From an uncultured Gammaproteobacteria bacterium (GTDB taxonomy: Bacteria; Pseudomonadota; Gammaproteobacteria; Pseudomonadales; Azotimanducaceae), in assembly GCA_913043075.1 (NCBI GenBank), contig CAJWLI010000073.1:1-7081 (forward strand): DNA of 7,081 nucleotides. The letters are read 5' to 3'. Below the pieces are notes generated by a model. The model had not been told where the DNA came from and made no database searches. It was given only the letters and a program-made list of their open reading frames with translations. A program made the position numbers and the translations under genes. Below, piece after piece: positions 1 through 6,341 of this stretch; the stretch's first letter is position 1; every line of letters starts with the position of its first letter.

Positions 1-1
1 C

Positions 2-358
2 GGGCTCAATCTTCTCCCTCTTCTCACCGAAGCGGAGAACACCGCTTGGCAAAGGAAAACTCTTTTCTGGCAAAATGGTCACTACCGGGTGGTTCGCCAT
101 GACGACTGGAAACTCCAGATAACGAGTGACTCGAAACAGAGATGGCTATTTAATTTAGATGAAGACCCTAACGAGCAAATTAATCTTGTCGACACACATC
201 CTAAGAAAGCAACTGAACTAATGATACTTCTCTCCGAGCACAACAAGTCGGCGCGCGACCCTCTCTACCCGAGTGTCGCAGAGCTAGCGGTTAAGATAGA
301 TAAAACTCTCAATGAGGAGTATGAAGAAGGAGACGAATTTGTTTATTACCCCAATTAA
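2..358 (+). CDS. Sulfatase, C-terminal fragment (5' end outside window)
   Basis: The reading frame is open from the first bases and ends at TAA 356-358, giving the last 118 residues of a protein that begins upstream. The visible part matches the C-terminal subdomain of S1 (alkaline phosphatase superfamily) sulfatases: LFWQNGHYRVVRHDDWKLQ corresponds to the usual 'LYWxxGxxRAVRxGDWKL' strand pair, and LFNLDEDPNEQINLVD to the 'LFDLxxDPxExxNL' segment. The tail ends in an acidic and aromatic stretch (EEGDEFVYYPN). The catalytic half, with the formylglycine Cys motif and the metal-binding Asp residues, is not in view, so substrate class and integrity cannot be judged. A GTG at 89 could be mistaken for a start, but the homologous sequence continues upstream of it. 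It probably heads or belongs to an operon with the membrane protein and second sulfatase that follow on the same strand. Known family role: hydrolysis of sulfate esters after Cys/Ser-to-formylglycine maturation. Confidence 0.9.
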   Translation, partial: GLNLLPLLTEAENTAWQRKTLFWQNGHYRVVRHDDWKLQITSDSKQRWLFNLDEDPNEQINLVDTHPKKATELMILLSEHNKSARDPLYPSVAELAVKIDKTLNEEYEEGDEFVYYPN

Positions 359-426
359 AAAGCAAAATTTTTTGGGGCAAGTCGAGAGCAGATAAAAGAT
401 AGAGGATAGAAAGGAGGGAGTTAAAT

Positions 427-816
427 ATGAGATTAGTTCTCGAGAGATTTTTACTTGGCGTGGTAGTCTTGTTCGGATTTTTTTTTATAGTTTTAGGGGT
501 TAGGTGGTTAGTAGACCCCTCAGCTAGTGCCATAGGCTTAGGGCTTGCGCCCCAGGCGGGCTTGGGTCTTAGCTCTCAGGTTGGCGATTTATCCGCATTT
601 TTCTTAGTCACCGGTCTAAGCATTCTTTTTGCGCTCACGTCGGGGAACAAGCTTTGGTACTACCCATCGGTAATGCTTTTGCTAGCTGCTGCGATAGGAA
701 GAACTATCGCTTGGCTTTTTCATGGAGCAGCATTTGCGCCCCTTTTGATCGCGTTCGAGATAGGGGTGGGGCTTTTACTCCTCCTCGCCTCAAAAACCTT
801 ACCCAAACAGGAATGA
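427..816 (+). CDS. Small four-helix membrane protein, DUF4345-like
   Basis: This is a 129-residue, strongly hydrophobic protein with about four predicted membrane segments, roughly residues 8-29, 55-71, 77-98 and 102-121, and a short charged tail (KTLPKQE). The start at 427 is supported by a strong ribosome binding site, AAGGAGGG, at 411-418. The pattern of a first helix ending in a 'VDP' turn, a Gly/Leu-rich loop, then an Asp before helix 2 and 'GR' in helix 3 recalls the DUF4345 family; that is recognition from memory, not a search. The family has no established biochemical function. It lies 68 nt after one sulfatase, and its stop codon is 2 nt before the preferred start of the next, so it is almost certainly co-transcribed with the arylsulfatase. 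I cannot say whether it helps export or anchor sulfatases, moves a substrate, or is only a co-transcribed neighbour. Being a real gene is near certain; the family name is less so. Confidence 0.75.
   Translation: MRLVLERFLLGVVVLFGFFFIVLGVRWLVDPSASAIGLGLAPQAGLGLSSQVGDLSAFFLVTGLSILFALTSGNKLWYYPSVMLLLAAAIGRTIAWLFHGAAFAPLLIAFEIGVGLLLLLASKTLPKQE
809..812 (+). promoter_or_regulatory. Ribosome binding site choosing the arylsulfatase start
   Basis: AGGA sits 6 nt upstream of the ATG at 819, which is good spacing, whereas it directly abuts the alternative ATG at 813 that overlaps the upstream stop (ATGA, 813-816). This favours 819 as the start and suggests translational coupling to the membrane protein gene. 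The in-frame ATG at 654 lies deep inside that gene and encodes no signal peptide, so it is not a likely start. Confidence 0.5.
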
Positions 817-818
817 TT

Positions 819-2594
819 ATGGATAAACCTCGCTATCTCCTGGCGACGATTCTCTTTGTGGCTTGCTTAACCAAGAGTGTTTTTGCACCAGCACAAATTG
901 GACGCCCAAATATTATATTCCTATTGGCGGATGACTTGGGATATAGCGACATAGAACCCTACGGGAGTGAAGTAAATACCCCCTCTCTCTCTATGCTTGC
1001 TGAACAAGGAATCATCTTCACAAATTACCACACCGCTGCGAACTGCGCGCCCTCCAGAGCGATGTTGCTAACTGGCGTTAATAATCACTTAGCTGGGGTG
1101 CCGAACATTCCTGAAACTTTCACGCCAGAGCAAAGACAATCCAAGAATTACCAAGGTGTTTTAGGCGACAACGTGGTCACAATAGCGACGCTGCTCGAGG
1201 ATAGCGGTTACCATACTTATATGGCGGGGAAGTGGCATTTAGGATCGGAGCCTAACAAACTGCCAAGCGCGAGAGGATTCGAAAGGACCGTTGCGCTTAT
1301 GGACTCTGGCGCCGATAACTGGGAACAGAGGCCGTACCTTCCCATCTATGATCAAGCAAACTGGTTTTCTGACGGCGAGCGATATTCATTGCCCGACGAC
1401 TTCTACTCATCAAGGTTCCTAATTGATAAAACGATCGAATTTATTGATGAGAACTTAGATGATGGCAAGCCCTTTTTCGCGTACGTACCGTTTCAGGCGG
1501 TTCACATTCCAGTCCAGGCCCCGAAAGAAAACACAGAAAAATATCTAGGGGTTTATGACGAGGGCTGGTCAAAGTTGAGGGAGGATCGTCATCAAAAAGC
1601 GATCGATCTGGGCTTGGTTTCTCCTCAATCAGGAATAAAAACCATGTCCTGGGTGCTCGACTGGTCAGCTCTAAGCAAGGAAACAAAAAAATATGAAGCC
1701 AAGCGCATGGCTGTTTACGCGGGAATGATCGACGCAATGGATTTCAATATCGGGAGGCTGATCAAATACTTGAGAGAAACGAATCAACTTGAAAATACGG
1801 TTTTTATTTTTACCTCGGACAATGGGGCCGAGGGAAGCGGCGCATCGGAACCAAACAGCTTTCTTAGTCAGGGTATCGCAGGAAATCTAGGATACAACAC
1901 AAACTACGAAACACTTGGAGAAAAAGGCAGTTACAACTCCATTAACCCTGGTTTTACTAGCGCCGCAGTGAGTCCCCTTTCTTTCTACAAGTTCTATACA
2001 GGGGAAGGAGGAATGAGGGTTCCCCTGATAATATCTGGCGAAACCCTCGGAGAAAACATTAAGTTCAGCCCGTCGTTTGCTTGGGCGACCGATGTGGCCC
2101 GAACGGTTTTATCACTTGCAGAGGTAGAACCTGCGGGCGCACGTTATAGAGGCAAGGCTGTCTTACCAATGACCGGAAGAGACTTAGGTCCTGTCATCCG
2201 TGGAGAATCATCTCGCGTTTATTCGAACGAAGACGTGATTGGTTATGAACTTACGGGACACTCGGCACTTTTTAAAGGCGATTACAAATTAGTCCGGAAC
2301 CAAGGACCGCTGGGTGATGGAAACTGGGCGTTGTTTGATATTGTTAACGACCCCGGCGAAACAAAGGACCTCAAACAGAACATGCCTGATCGCTTCCAAG
2401 AAATGTTAGGTGACTATGCTAAATTTGAGCAAGATCATGGGGTATTACCGCCGCCAGCAGGATACTCCCAGCTTCGTCAAATGGCGATCAATACTCTGAA
2501 AGACAGATTGGAAATCCCTTTCCTCGTACTTATCCTTTCATTCCTCGTAGTCCTGCCATTTTTTGTTTACGCAAAGTTTAATAAACGCCAGTGA
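819..2594 (+). CDS. Arylsulfatase, S1 family, Pseudomonas AtsA-like, membrane-anchored
   Basis: From ATG 819 this is a 591-residue type I sulfatase. A signal peptide covers about residues 1-25 (basic MDKPR, then a hydrophobic core). The catalytic domain follows: metal-binding Asp38-Asp39 in FLLADDLGYSD; the CAPSRAMLLTG signature with Cys76, which is converted to formylglycine; GKWHLG with Lys138 and His140; His229 in VHIP; and Asp334-Asn335 in TSDNG. Lys391 in FYKFYTGEGGMRVP aligns with the substrate-binding Lys of Pseudomonas aeruginosa arylsulfatase. The 'TGVNNHLAG' motif, 'GYELTGHSALFKGDYK' and 'WALFDIVNDPGETKDL' also follow that enzyme by hand comparison, so I place it near SulfAtlas S1_4. 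Unusually, a hydrophobic helix at about 566-584 followed by a basic tail (AKFNKRQ) suggests an inner-membrane anchor with the enzyme facing the periplasm. Expected reaction: hydrolysis of an alkyl or aryl sulfate ester, with calcium as cofactor; the natural substrate is unknown. No sulfatase-maturing enzyme is encoded in this window. Confidence 0.95.
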   Translation: MDKPRYLLATILFVACLTKSVFAPAQIGRPNIIFLLADDLGYSDIEPYGSEVNTPSLSMLAEQGIIFTNYHTAANCAPSRAMLLTGVNNHLAGVPNIPETFTPEQRQSKNYQGVLGDNVVTIATLLEDSGYHTYMAGKWHLGSEPNKLPSARGFERTVALMDSGADNWEQRPYLPIYDQANWFSDGERYSLPDDFYSSRFLIDKTIEFIDENLDDGKPFFAYVPFQAVHIPVQAPKENTEKYLGVYDEGWSKLREDRHQKAIDLGLVSPQSGIKTMSWVLDWSALSKETKKYEAKRMAVYAGMIDAMDFNIGRLIKYLRETNQLENTVFIFTSDNGAEGSGASEPNSFLSQGIAGNLGYNTNYETLGEKGSYNSINPGFTSAAVSPLSFYKFYTGEGGMRVPLIISGETLGENIKFSPSFAWATDVARTVLSLAEVEPAGARYRGKAVLPMTGRDLGPVIRGESSRVYSNEDVIGYELTGHSALFKGDYKLVRNQGPLGDGNWALFDIVNDPGETKDLKQNMPDRFQEMLGDYAKFEQDHGVLPPPAGYSQLRQMAINTLKDRLEIPFLVLILSFLVVLPFFVYAKFNKRQ

Positions 2595-2620
2595 AAGAAC
2601 AAAAAACTCTTCCTCAAGTT

Positions 2621-3289
2621 CTAAAGCCCCAGGTCTTTTGCCATGATTGCAAGCCCCTCAGACCGTAAAAGAGTCTTGGTGGCGATATAGGCCTGACTCG
2701 GAAGTTCCGAAAGCTGAGACGCCACTTCTCTAGCTCTCTCTAAACCGGAATCCAGGGGCAAGAGCTCGTCGATGAACCCAGCGTCGCGCGCCTCTGTTGG
2801 CTGAAAGACTCTAGAGTGCATAACCACAGAGTTGAAATGGCGCGGGTGAATCACTTCGCGAAGAGGCACTAACAACCAAGGGGAGAACCCTACGTTCAGC
2901 GCTACTTCTGTCATCCCGTATTTGAAGTTCCCTTCTTCACCGATCCGAACATCGCAACATGCCAACCAAAGGGCTCCGATGGTAAATGCGTGTCCCATTG
3001 AACAACCGACAACGGGCTTGTCACTTCCGAATATTTTGTAAGCTAGCTTTCCCCCTCTTGCTCCCAACTCAACCGCTGCAGCCGGATCTTCGCCCGTCAT
3101 GACTGAAAGATCATAGCCAGCGCAGAAGCTTCCTGGACGGCCACTGATGATAATGGCTTTTGCCTCAGACTGAGCGCTCTCCCATGCCGCTTCCAGTTGA
3201 TCTAACACTTCGTGATTGATTACATTTTTTTGGCCATCATCGAAACTTATGTGACCAATACCGTTTTCCAACGAGTAAGAGACTGTCAT
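2621..3289 (-). CDS. Crotonase-family protein (enoyl-CoA hydratase/isomerase-like)
   Basis: This is a 222-residue crotonase-fold protein, shorter than the usual ~260, lacking most of the C-terminal helical extension. The first oxyanion-hole motif is intact (SFCAGYDL, Ala57). The second region reads GHAFTIGALWLACCDVRIG, where typical hydratases have GYALGGGCELAMMCD. In my hand alignment to rat mitochondrial hydratase, the Glu144 position is Leu107 while the Glu164 position is kept as Glu128 (YGMTEVAL). Two-glutamate hydration is therefore doubtful; isomerase, thioesterase or another CoA-ester chemistry is possible. From memory, a short bacterial subgroup (NCBI model PRK06213) has a similar layout. 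An AAAGGA ribosome binding site at 3297-3302 (minus strand) supports the start. The gene is convergent with the arylsulfatase (26 nt between stops) and divergent from nei, so it is probably transcribed alone. Family membership is certain; the reaction is not. Confidence 0.93.
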   Translation of the reverse strand: MTVSYSLENGIGHISFDDGQKNVINHEVLDQLEAAWESAQSEAKAIIISGRPGSFCAGYDLSVMTGEDPAAAVELGARGGKLAYKIFGSDKPVVGCSMGHAFTIGALWLACCDVRIGEEGNFKYGMTEVALNVGFSPWLLVPLREVIHPRHFNSVVMHSRVFQPTEARDAGFIDELLPLDSGLERAREVASQLSELPSQAYIATKTLLRSEGLAIMAKDLGL

Positions 3290-3348
3290 GGGTTTTTCCT
3301 TTTATTAAATCTTTAGTTCTCCGGAGCCTAAGCGAAATGTTTCTGGCC

Positions 3349-3377
3349 TTCACAGACGTTCGTGAGATCTCTATAAG
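3349..3377 (+). promoter_or_regulatory. Candidate sigma70 promoter for nei
   Basis: TTCACA (3349-3354) and TATAAG (3372-3377) are separated by 17 nt, each with five of six matches to the sigma70 consensus. Transcription would start near 3384, leaving a leader of about 100 nt before the nei start at 3484. It lies in the 194-nt region between the divergent crotonase and nei genes. This is a by-eye match only; the crotonase promoter on the opposite strand was not resolved. Confidence 0.35.
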
Positions 3378-3483
3378 GCATGGACAATTAGCGCTTTTCC
3401 GACTTACCGAATAAAAGATACCCTAACAATTGTTACTCTTCTAGTTGGACAGTTTGAAAGCAACGTTTTGCCAAGGAAGTTCA

Positions 3484-4311
3484 ATGCCCGAGGGTCCAGA
3501 GATAAAGCGCCTCTCTTCTAGGCTAAAGAAAGTGCTAGTAGATAAAGCATTGGCAGGCGTTGAGTTCACTTATCAAGGCCTTGGAGCTTACAACCAAGAA
3601 CTTCTCAGTCAGAAAATTGTAGATGTGGATAGCCGGGGTAAGGCGCTGATTATAAGTTTTAGCGAAGGGCTATCAATATACTCCCATAATCAGCTTTACG
3701 GTAAGTGGTTAATTGTTCGCTCTGGGAAGGTCCCAAAAACTAATCGTTCGCAGCGCCTAGTTATCAGCACAAACAGACACTCCGCTTTCTTATTCAGCGC
3801 CTCTGACATTCAAGTTTTAAAGACAGTGGACTTAGGATCGCACCCCTTTCTAAGCAAGCTTGGACCAGACGCTCTCGGGAATGCCACAACAAAAAACCAA
3901 GTGCTGGAGCAGTTAGTATCAAAGCGTTTTAGAAGAAGGTCCCTAGGAGCGTTGCTCCTTGACCAAGGTTTTATTGCGGGATTGGGAAATTACTTGAGGT
4001 CTGAAATTCTTTTCAACTCCAAACTTCACCCTTTGGAGAAACCCATGAATTTAAGTGAAGGGAGCTTAGACGTTTTAGCAAGAAATATTTTAGGAATAAC
4101 AAGGCAGGCCTACGAAACATCTGGAGTTACTAACGATTTAGGACGAGTCAGCCAATTAAAAGAAAAAGGCGTGAAACGATCTCGTTTTAGATTCGCTATT
4201 TTTAGCAGAAACAAAATGCCCTGTTACGTGTGTAATAAAAAAATCATTAGGGAGGAGGTAAATGGACGTCGGCTTTATCTTTGCCAGGGATGCCAACCCA
4301 AGCCCCTTTAA
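3484..4311 (+). CDS. nei: Endonuclease VIII (DNA glycosylase/AP lyase) Nei
   Basis: This is a 275-residue Fpg/Nei-family enzyme that excises oxidised pyrimidines and cuts the abasic site by beta,delta-elimination. The start at 3484 gives the obligatory MPEGPEI N-terminus, where Pro2 is the Schiff-base nucleophile and Glu3 is catalytic; a longer frame from 3445 would bury Pro2 and is wrong. An AAGGAAG ribosome binding site lies at 3473-3479. Also present are Lys53 in RGKAL, the Gln70-Leu71-Tyr72 triad (SHNQLYGKW) that fills the DNA void in E. coli Nei, the helix-two-turn-helix LLLDQGFIAGLGNYLR around residues 157-172, and a C-terminal zinc finger with Cys247, Cys250, Cys267 and Cys270 and an Arg at 263 in the hairpin. 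The QLY triad, SASDI and THPFL-like segments match E. coli Nei rather than MutM. It ends 35 nt before the stop of the convergent P450 and is probably monocistronic, acting on chromosomal DNA in the cytoplasm. Confidence 0.96.
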   Translation: MPEGPEIKRLSSRLKKVLVDKALAGVEFTYQGLGAYNQELLSQKIVDVDSRGKALIISFSEGLSIYSHNQLYGKWLIVRSGKVPKTNRSQRLVISTNRHSAFLFSASDIQVLKTVDLGSHPFLSKLGPDALGNATTKNQVLEQLVSKRFRRRSLGALLLDQGFIAGLGNYLRSEILFNSKLHPLEKPMNLSEGSLDVLARNILGITRQAYETSGVTNDLGRVSQLKEKGVKRSRFRFAIFSRNKMPCYVCNKKIIREEVNGRRLYLCQGCQPKPL

Positions 4312-4346
4312 AGTTATCGATTATAGCCCTAGTTTGAGCGGGTCCT

Positions 4347-5492
4347 CTAGCCCAGCTCGACCCAGAGATGATGGAACCCTCTCAGCATACTTGAATTAGT
4401 GCGTTCATTTTTAGCATCAGGTGCATGCGCTATTTTCTTGAACCTATTCAGGAGACCAGCCAAAGCGTAGCGTGCCTCTAACCTGCCTAGAGGTGCTCCG
4501 ATGCAAAAATGAATACCATGGCCAAAGGTATGGTGGTCCTGCTTTTTTTCTCGATCAAGACAAAATTTGTCAGCGTCAACGTAGTGAGATTCATCTCTGT
4601 TTGCGGACCCCATTAAAACGAAGACATTCTGGCCCGCCTTTACAAGCTGGTCCGATATGACTACGTCCTCGGTAGCTCGGCGGCTAACCCAATGCACTGG
4701 GGCATCAAACCGTAATATCTCTTCAACCGCCGCATCGATCTTGTCAGGCTCAGCGCGTAAAGTCTCCCATACCGCTGGATGATCTGCTAGATAATAAAGG
4801 AGATTGCTTAACAGATTTGTCGTGGTTTCATTACCAGCGATCAACAAAAGCATATTAAATCCGACGATCTCCATGTCTTCGAGCGCGCTTCCGTTTACTT
4901 CCGCAGCAACTATTTTGCTAATCAAGTCGTCTCCCGGATTCTGCCGTCGTTCAGGAATTAAAGACTGAAAAAACGCTGCCATCTCCATTATTTGAGGCAT
5001 GCGCTCTTCCAATGAATTAGCATTGCTGGTCCCTGTAAGCGCGTCCGACCAACGCTTAAAATCATCTTTCCTGTCAAAGGGTATTCCCATTAATTTTGAA
5101 ATAACTGCAATCGGAAGAGGAATAGTAAACTCCGCCGAGATGTCAACGGGTTCGCTAGGGTCTAAATCGTTGAGCATAGCGTCAACTAGATCTTCGACAT
5201 CTAGCTCCATTGCTTTCAACGTGCGGCTTGTGAAGGCTTTGTTAACAATAGCTCTTAATTGAGTGTGTTTAGGGGGATCATCTGTCAATAACGGCAAAGA
5301 AATTTCATGATCCCTTTCTCCCATGGCTGTTGACGAGAACTTCTTTGCGTCTTTCATGATTGCACGAACGTCGTCGTAACGGCTCACCACCCAGGCCTCG
5401 ATGTCGTCAGCCCACCAAATGGGTTGGTCCTTGCGCCAGATAGCGTAGTCGGGGTAGGGGTTTAGCAAACGTTCCGGAGAATTAAAATTCAT
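4347..5492 (-). CDS. Cytochrome P450, soluble bacterial type
   Basis: This is a 381-residue, full-length soluble P450 without signal peptide or membrane anchor. Landmarks in order: the C-helix region DDPPKHTQLR (71-80), the I-helix oxygen-activation motif AGNETT (219-224), the K-helix ExxR (Glu258-Arg261 in EEILRF), and the heme-binding loop FGHGIHFCIGAPLGRLEA (323-340) with Cys330 as the thiolate ligand. All core motifs are intact, so an active monooxygenase is expected, using electrons from a ferredoxin and ferredoxin reductase; neither is encoded in this window. I cannot assign a CYP family or substrate; hydroxylation of a terpenoid, steroid, fatty acid or other hydrophobic molecule would all fit. 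The start at 5492 has AGGA at 5500-5503 (minus strand) 7 nt away. Its upstream region (5493-5649) holds palindromes that could be operators. Its 3' end faces nei, 35 nt apart. A lipoprotein gene lies upstream on the same strand. Confidence 0.97.
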   Translation of the reverse strand: MNFNSPERLLNPYPDYAIWRKDQPIWWADDIEAWVVSRYDDVRAIMKDAKKFSSTAMGERDHEISLPLLTDDPPKHTQLRAIVNKAFTSRTLKAMELDVEDLVDAMLNDLDPSEPVDISAEFTIPLPIAVISKLMGIPFDRKDDFKRWSDALTGTSNANSLEERMPQIMEMAAFFQSLIPERRQNPGDDLISKIVAAEVNGSALEDMEIVGFNMLLLIAGNETTTNLLSNLLYYLADHPAVWETLRAEPDKIDAAVEEILRFDAPVHWVSRRATEDVVISDQLVKAGQNVFVLMGSANRDESHYVDADKFCLDREKKQDHHTFGHGIHFCIGAPLGRLEARYALAGLLNRFKKIAHAPDAKNERTNSSMLRGFHHLWVELG

Positions 5493-5605
5493 TTATTCAT
5501 CCTAAAAAAAAGGTTAATTGATTACCACTAGTTTTGTCAGCCACGAAAAACTTTTTGTCCGAAAATCAATCTTAATAATTTTAAAAAATCGCGAAAAGTT
5601 GCGAA

Positions 5606-5621
5606 CCCTTGTACAAGAGGG
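5606..5621. promoter_or_regulatory. Palindrome upstream of the P450, candidate operator
   Basis: A perfect 10-bp palindrome, CTTGTACAAG (5608-5617), is extended by CC on the left and, after one extra base, GG on the right. A second palindrome, ATTTTAAAAT, follows at 5623-5632, and two direct GCGAA copies at 5591 and 5601 are one helical turn apart. All lie in the 157-nt gap between the lipoprotein stop and the P450 start, roughly 100-140 nt upstream of the P450. No T-run follows the palindrome directly in either direction, so an intrinsic terminator is less likely than a protein-binding site. No specific regulator is recognised. Confidence 0.3.
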
Positions 5622-5649
5622 CATTTTAAAATCTGGGCTGATTCACAGA

Positions 5650-6162
5650 CTAAAGATTTTTATCATTTAATTCTAAAAGTTGGTAATCGTATACTCGAGT
5701 TGCTACCAGCAAGTCACTGTTAAATTCCTTTATCGAAATTATTTTTCCGTCTACGATCTTGAACACAAAAGCGTATTGGTTATTGTAGGGTCCGTGCTTT
5801 GCCTGTGATCGCCCTTCAAGAAGGAGTGTGGCACCGTTTTTTGCTCCGAACCCATCAATTTCTTCGTATGTCCAATCAACAAGAAACTCATCAACGAGCT
5901 CCCAGTACTCGCCAAAGTAACCCTCTTTGTTCAAAACCAGTCCCGGCTCAAGATTCCCATTTTCATCGGGCAACAACCCCATCCATCGAAACTCAAAGGT
6001 CTCGTCTGCCATGTCTAAAGCCAAAGCTCTTTTTTCGTCTGAACTTGCGAGAGCCAGAAATTTTCTAGCTAATTGCAAATTATCATCGCCCAACGAGTTT
6101 TTTGATTGTTCTCCGCAGCCACCAACGAAAAACACTAATACAAGCAAAGCTACTTTTTTCAT
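5650..6162 (-). CDS. Lipoprotein with SnoaL/NTF2-like domain
   Basis: This is a 170-residue protein with a lipoprotein signal: MKKVALLVLVFFVGGC places a lipobox (VGGC) with the lipidated Cys16, followed by GEQSKNS. No Asp follows the Cys directly, so outer-membrane sorting is plausible. The mature part resembles the NTF2-like/SnoaL alpha+beta barrel: an N-terminal helix (about 28-50), then beta-rich segments ending in NNQYAFVFKIVDGKIISIKEFNSDLLV (127-153), whose 'Y-x-F-x-F-K-I-x-D-G-K-I-x-x-I-x-E-F' pattern is the hallmark of these folds. NTF2-like proteins range from isomerases and cyclases to non-catalytic ligand-binding domains, and no catalytic residues can be assigned here. The start has AAGGA on the minus strand, centred near 6173, about 9 nt away. 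It is upstream of the P450 on the same strand but 157 nt apart, and divergent from the alpha/beta hydrolase (179 nt between starts). Lipoprotein status is firm; the fold is a motif-level assignment. Confidence 0.82.
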   Translation of the reverse strand: MKKVALLVLVFFVGGCGEQSKNSLGDDNLQLARKFLALASSDEKRALALDMADETFEFRWMGLLPDENGNLEPGLVLNKEGYFGEYWELVDEFLVDWTYEEIDGFGAKNGATLLLEGRSQAKHGPYNNQYAFVFKIVDGKIISIKEFNSDLLVATRVYDYQLLELNDKNL

Positions 6163-6245
6163 TTGTTATTTTCCTTACTGAGAAATTAGGTCTTTCCTTC
6201 GATTTCCAAGCTAACAATTGAGGAGCTGGTAAAAAAAATTTCTAC

Positions 6246-6265
6246 CTCATCACAGTCTAATCACA
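6246..6265. promoter_or_regulatory. Direct repeat in divergent intergenic region
   Basis: CTCATCACA (6246-6254) and CTAATCACA (6257-6265) form a direct repeat with an 11-bp period and one mismatch; a partial third copy, CTAATCA, lies at 6289-6295, about three helical turns from the second. The site lies between the divergent lipoprotein and alpha/beta hydrolase starts, about 80-100 nt from each, and could bind a regulator on one face of the helix. The short length makes chance a real alternative. Confidence 0.2.
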
Positions 6266-6341
6266 TTCGGGCCCTTCAGACAAATATTCTAATCATAAAA
6301 AATCTGCGCTACCCTGAATGCTGATAGGGAGGTTTAAGAGC

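Noticed and set aside
654..818. N-terminal extension of the arylsulfatase frame back to an ATG at 654
   Set aside because: The extension overlaps the membrane protein gene over most of its 3' half, has no sulfatase similarity, and would place the obvious signal peptide internally.
1441..1737. Open frame antisense to the arylsulfatase
   Set aside because: The plus-strand frame carries conserved sulfatase sequence throughout; the antisense protein looks like no family and has no evident ribosome binding site or partner.
2596..2622. AGAAC / GTTCT inverted repeat between the arylsulfatase and crotonase stops
   Set aside because: A 5-bp stem with a 17-nt loop is too weak to call a terminator.
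3445..3483. Longer Nei starting at the in-frame TTG at 3445
   Set aside because: Fpg/Nei enzymes need Pro2 free at the N-terminus; only the start at 3484 gives MPEGPE, and it has its own ribosome binding site.
4336..4358. Inverted repeat GAGCGGG / CCCAGCTC between nei and the P450 as a terminator
   Set aside because: The stem has a bulge, overlaps the last codons of the P450 and has no T-run on either strand. It might be weakly bidirectional but cannot be supported.
6228..6246. Imperfect AT-rich hairpin GGTA...TACC in the lipoprotein/hydrolase intergenic region
   Set aside because: The inner pairs are A-T runs expected by chance in such a stretch, and it has no position expected of a terminator between divergent genes.
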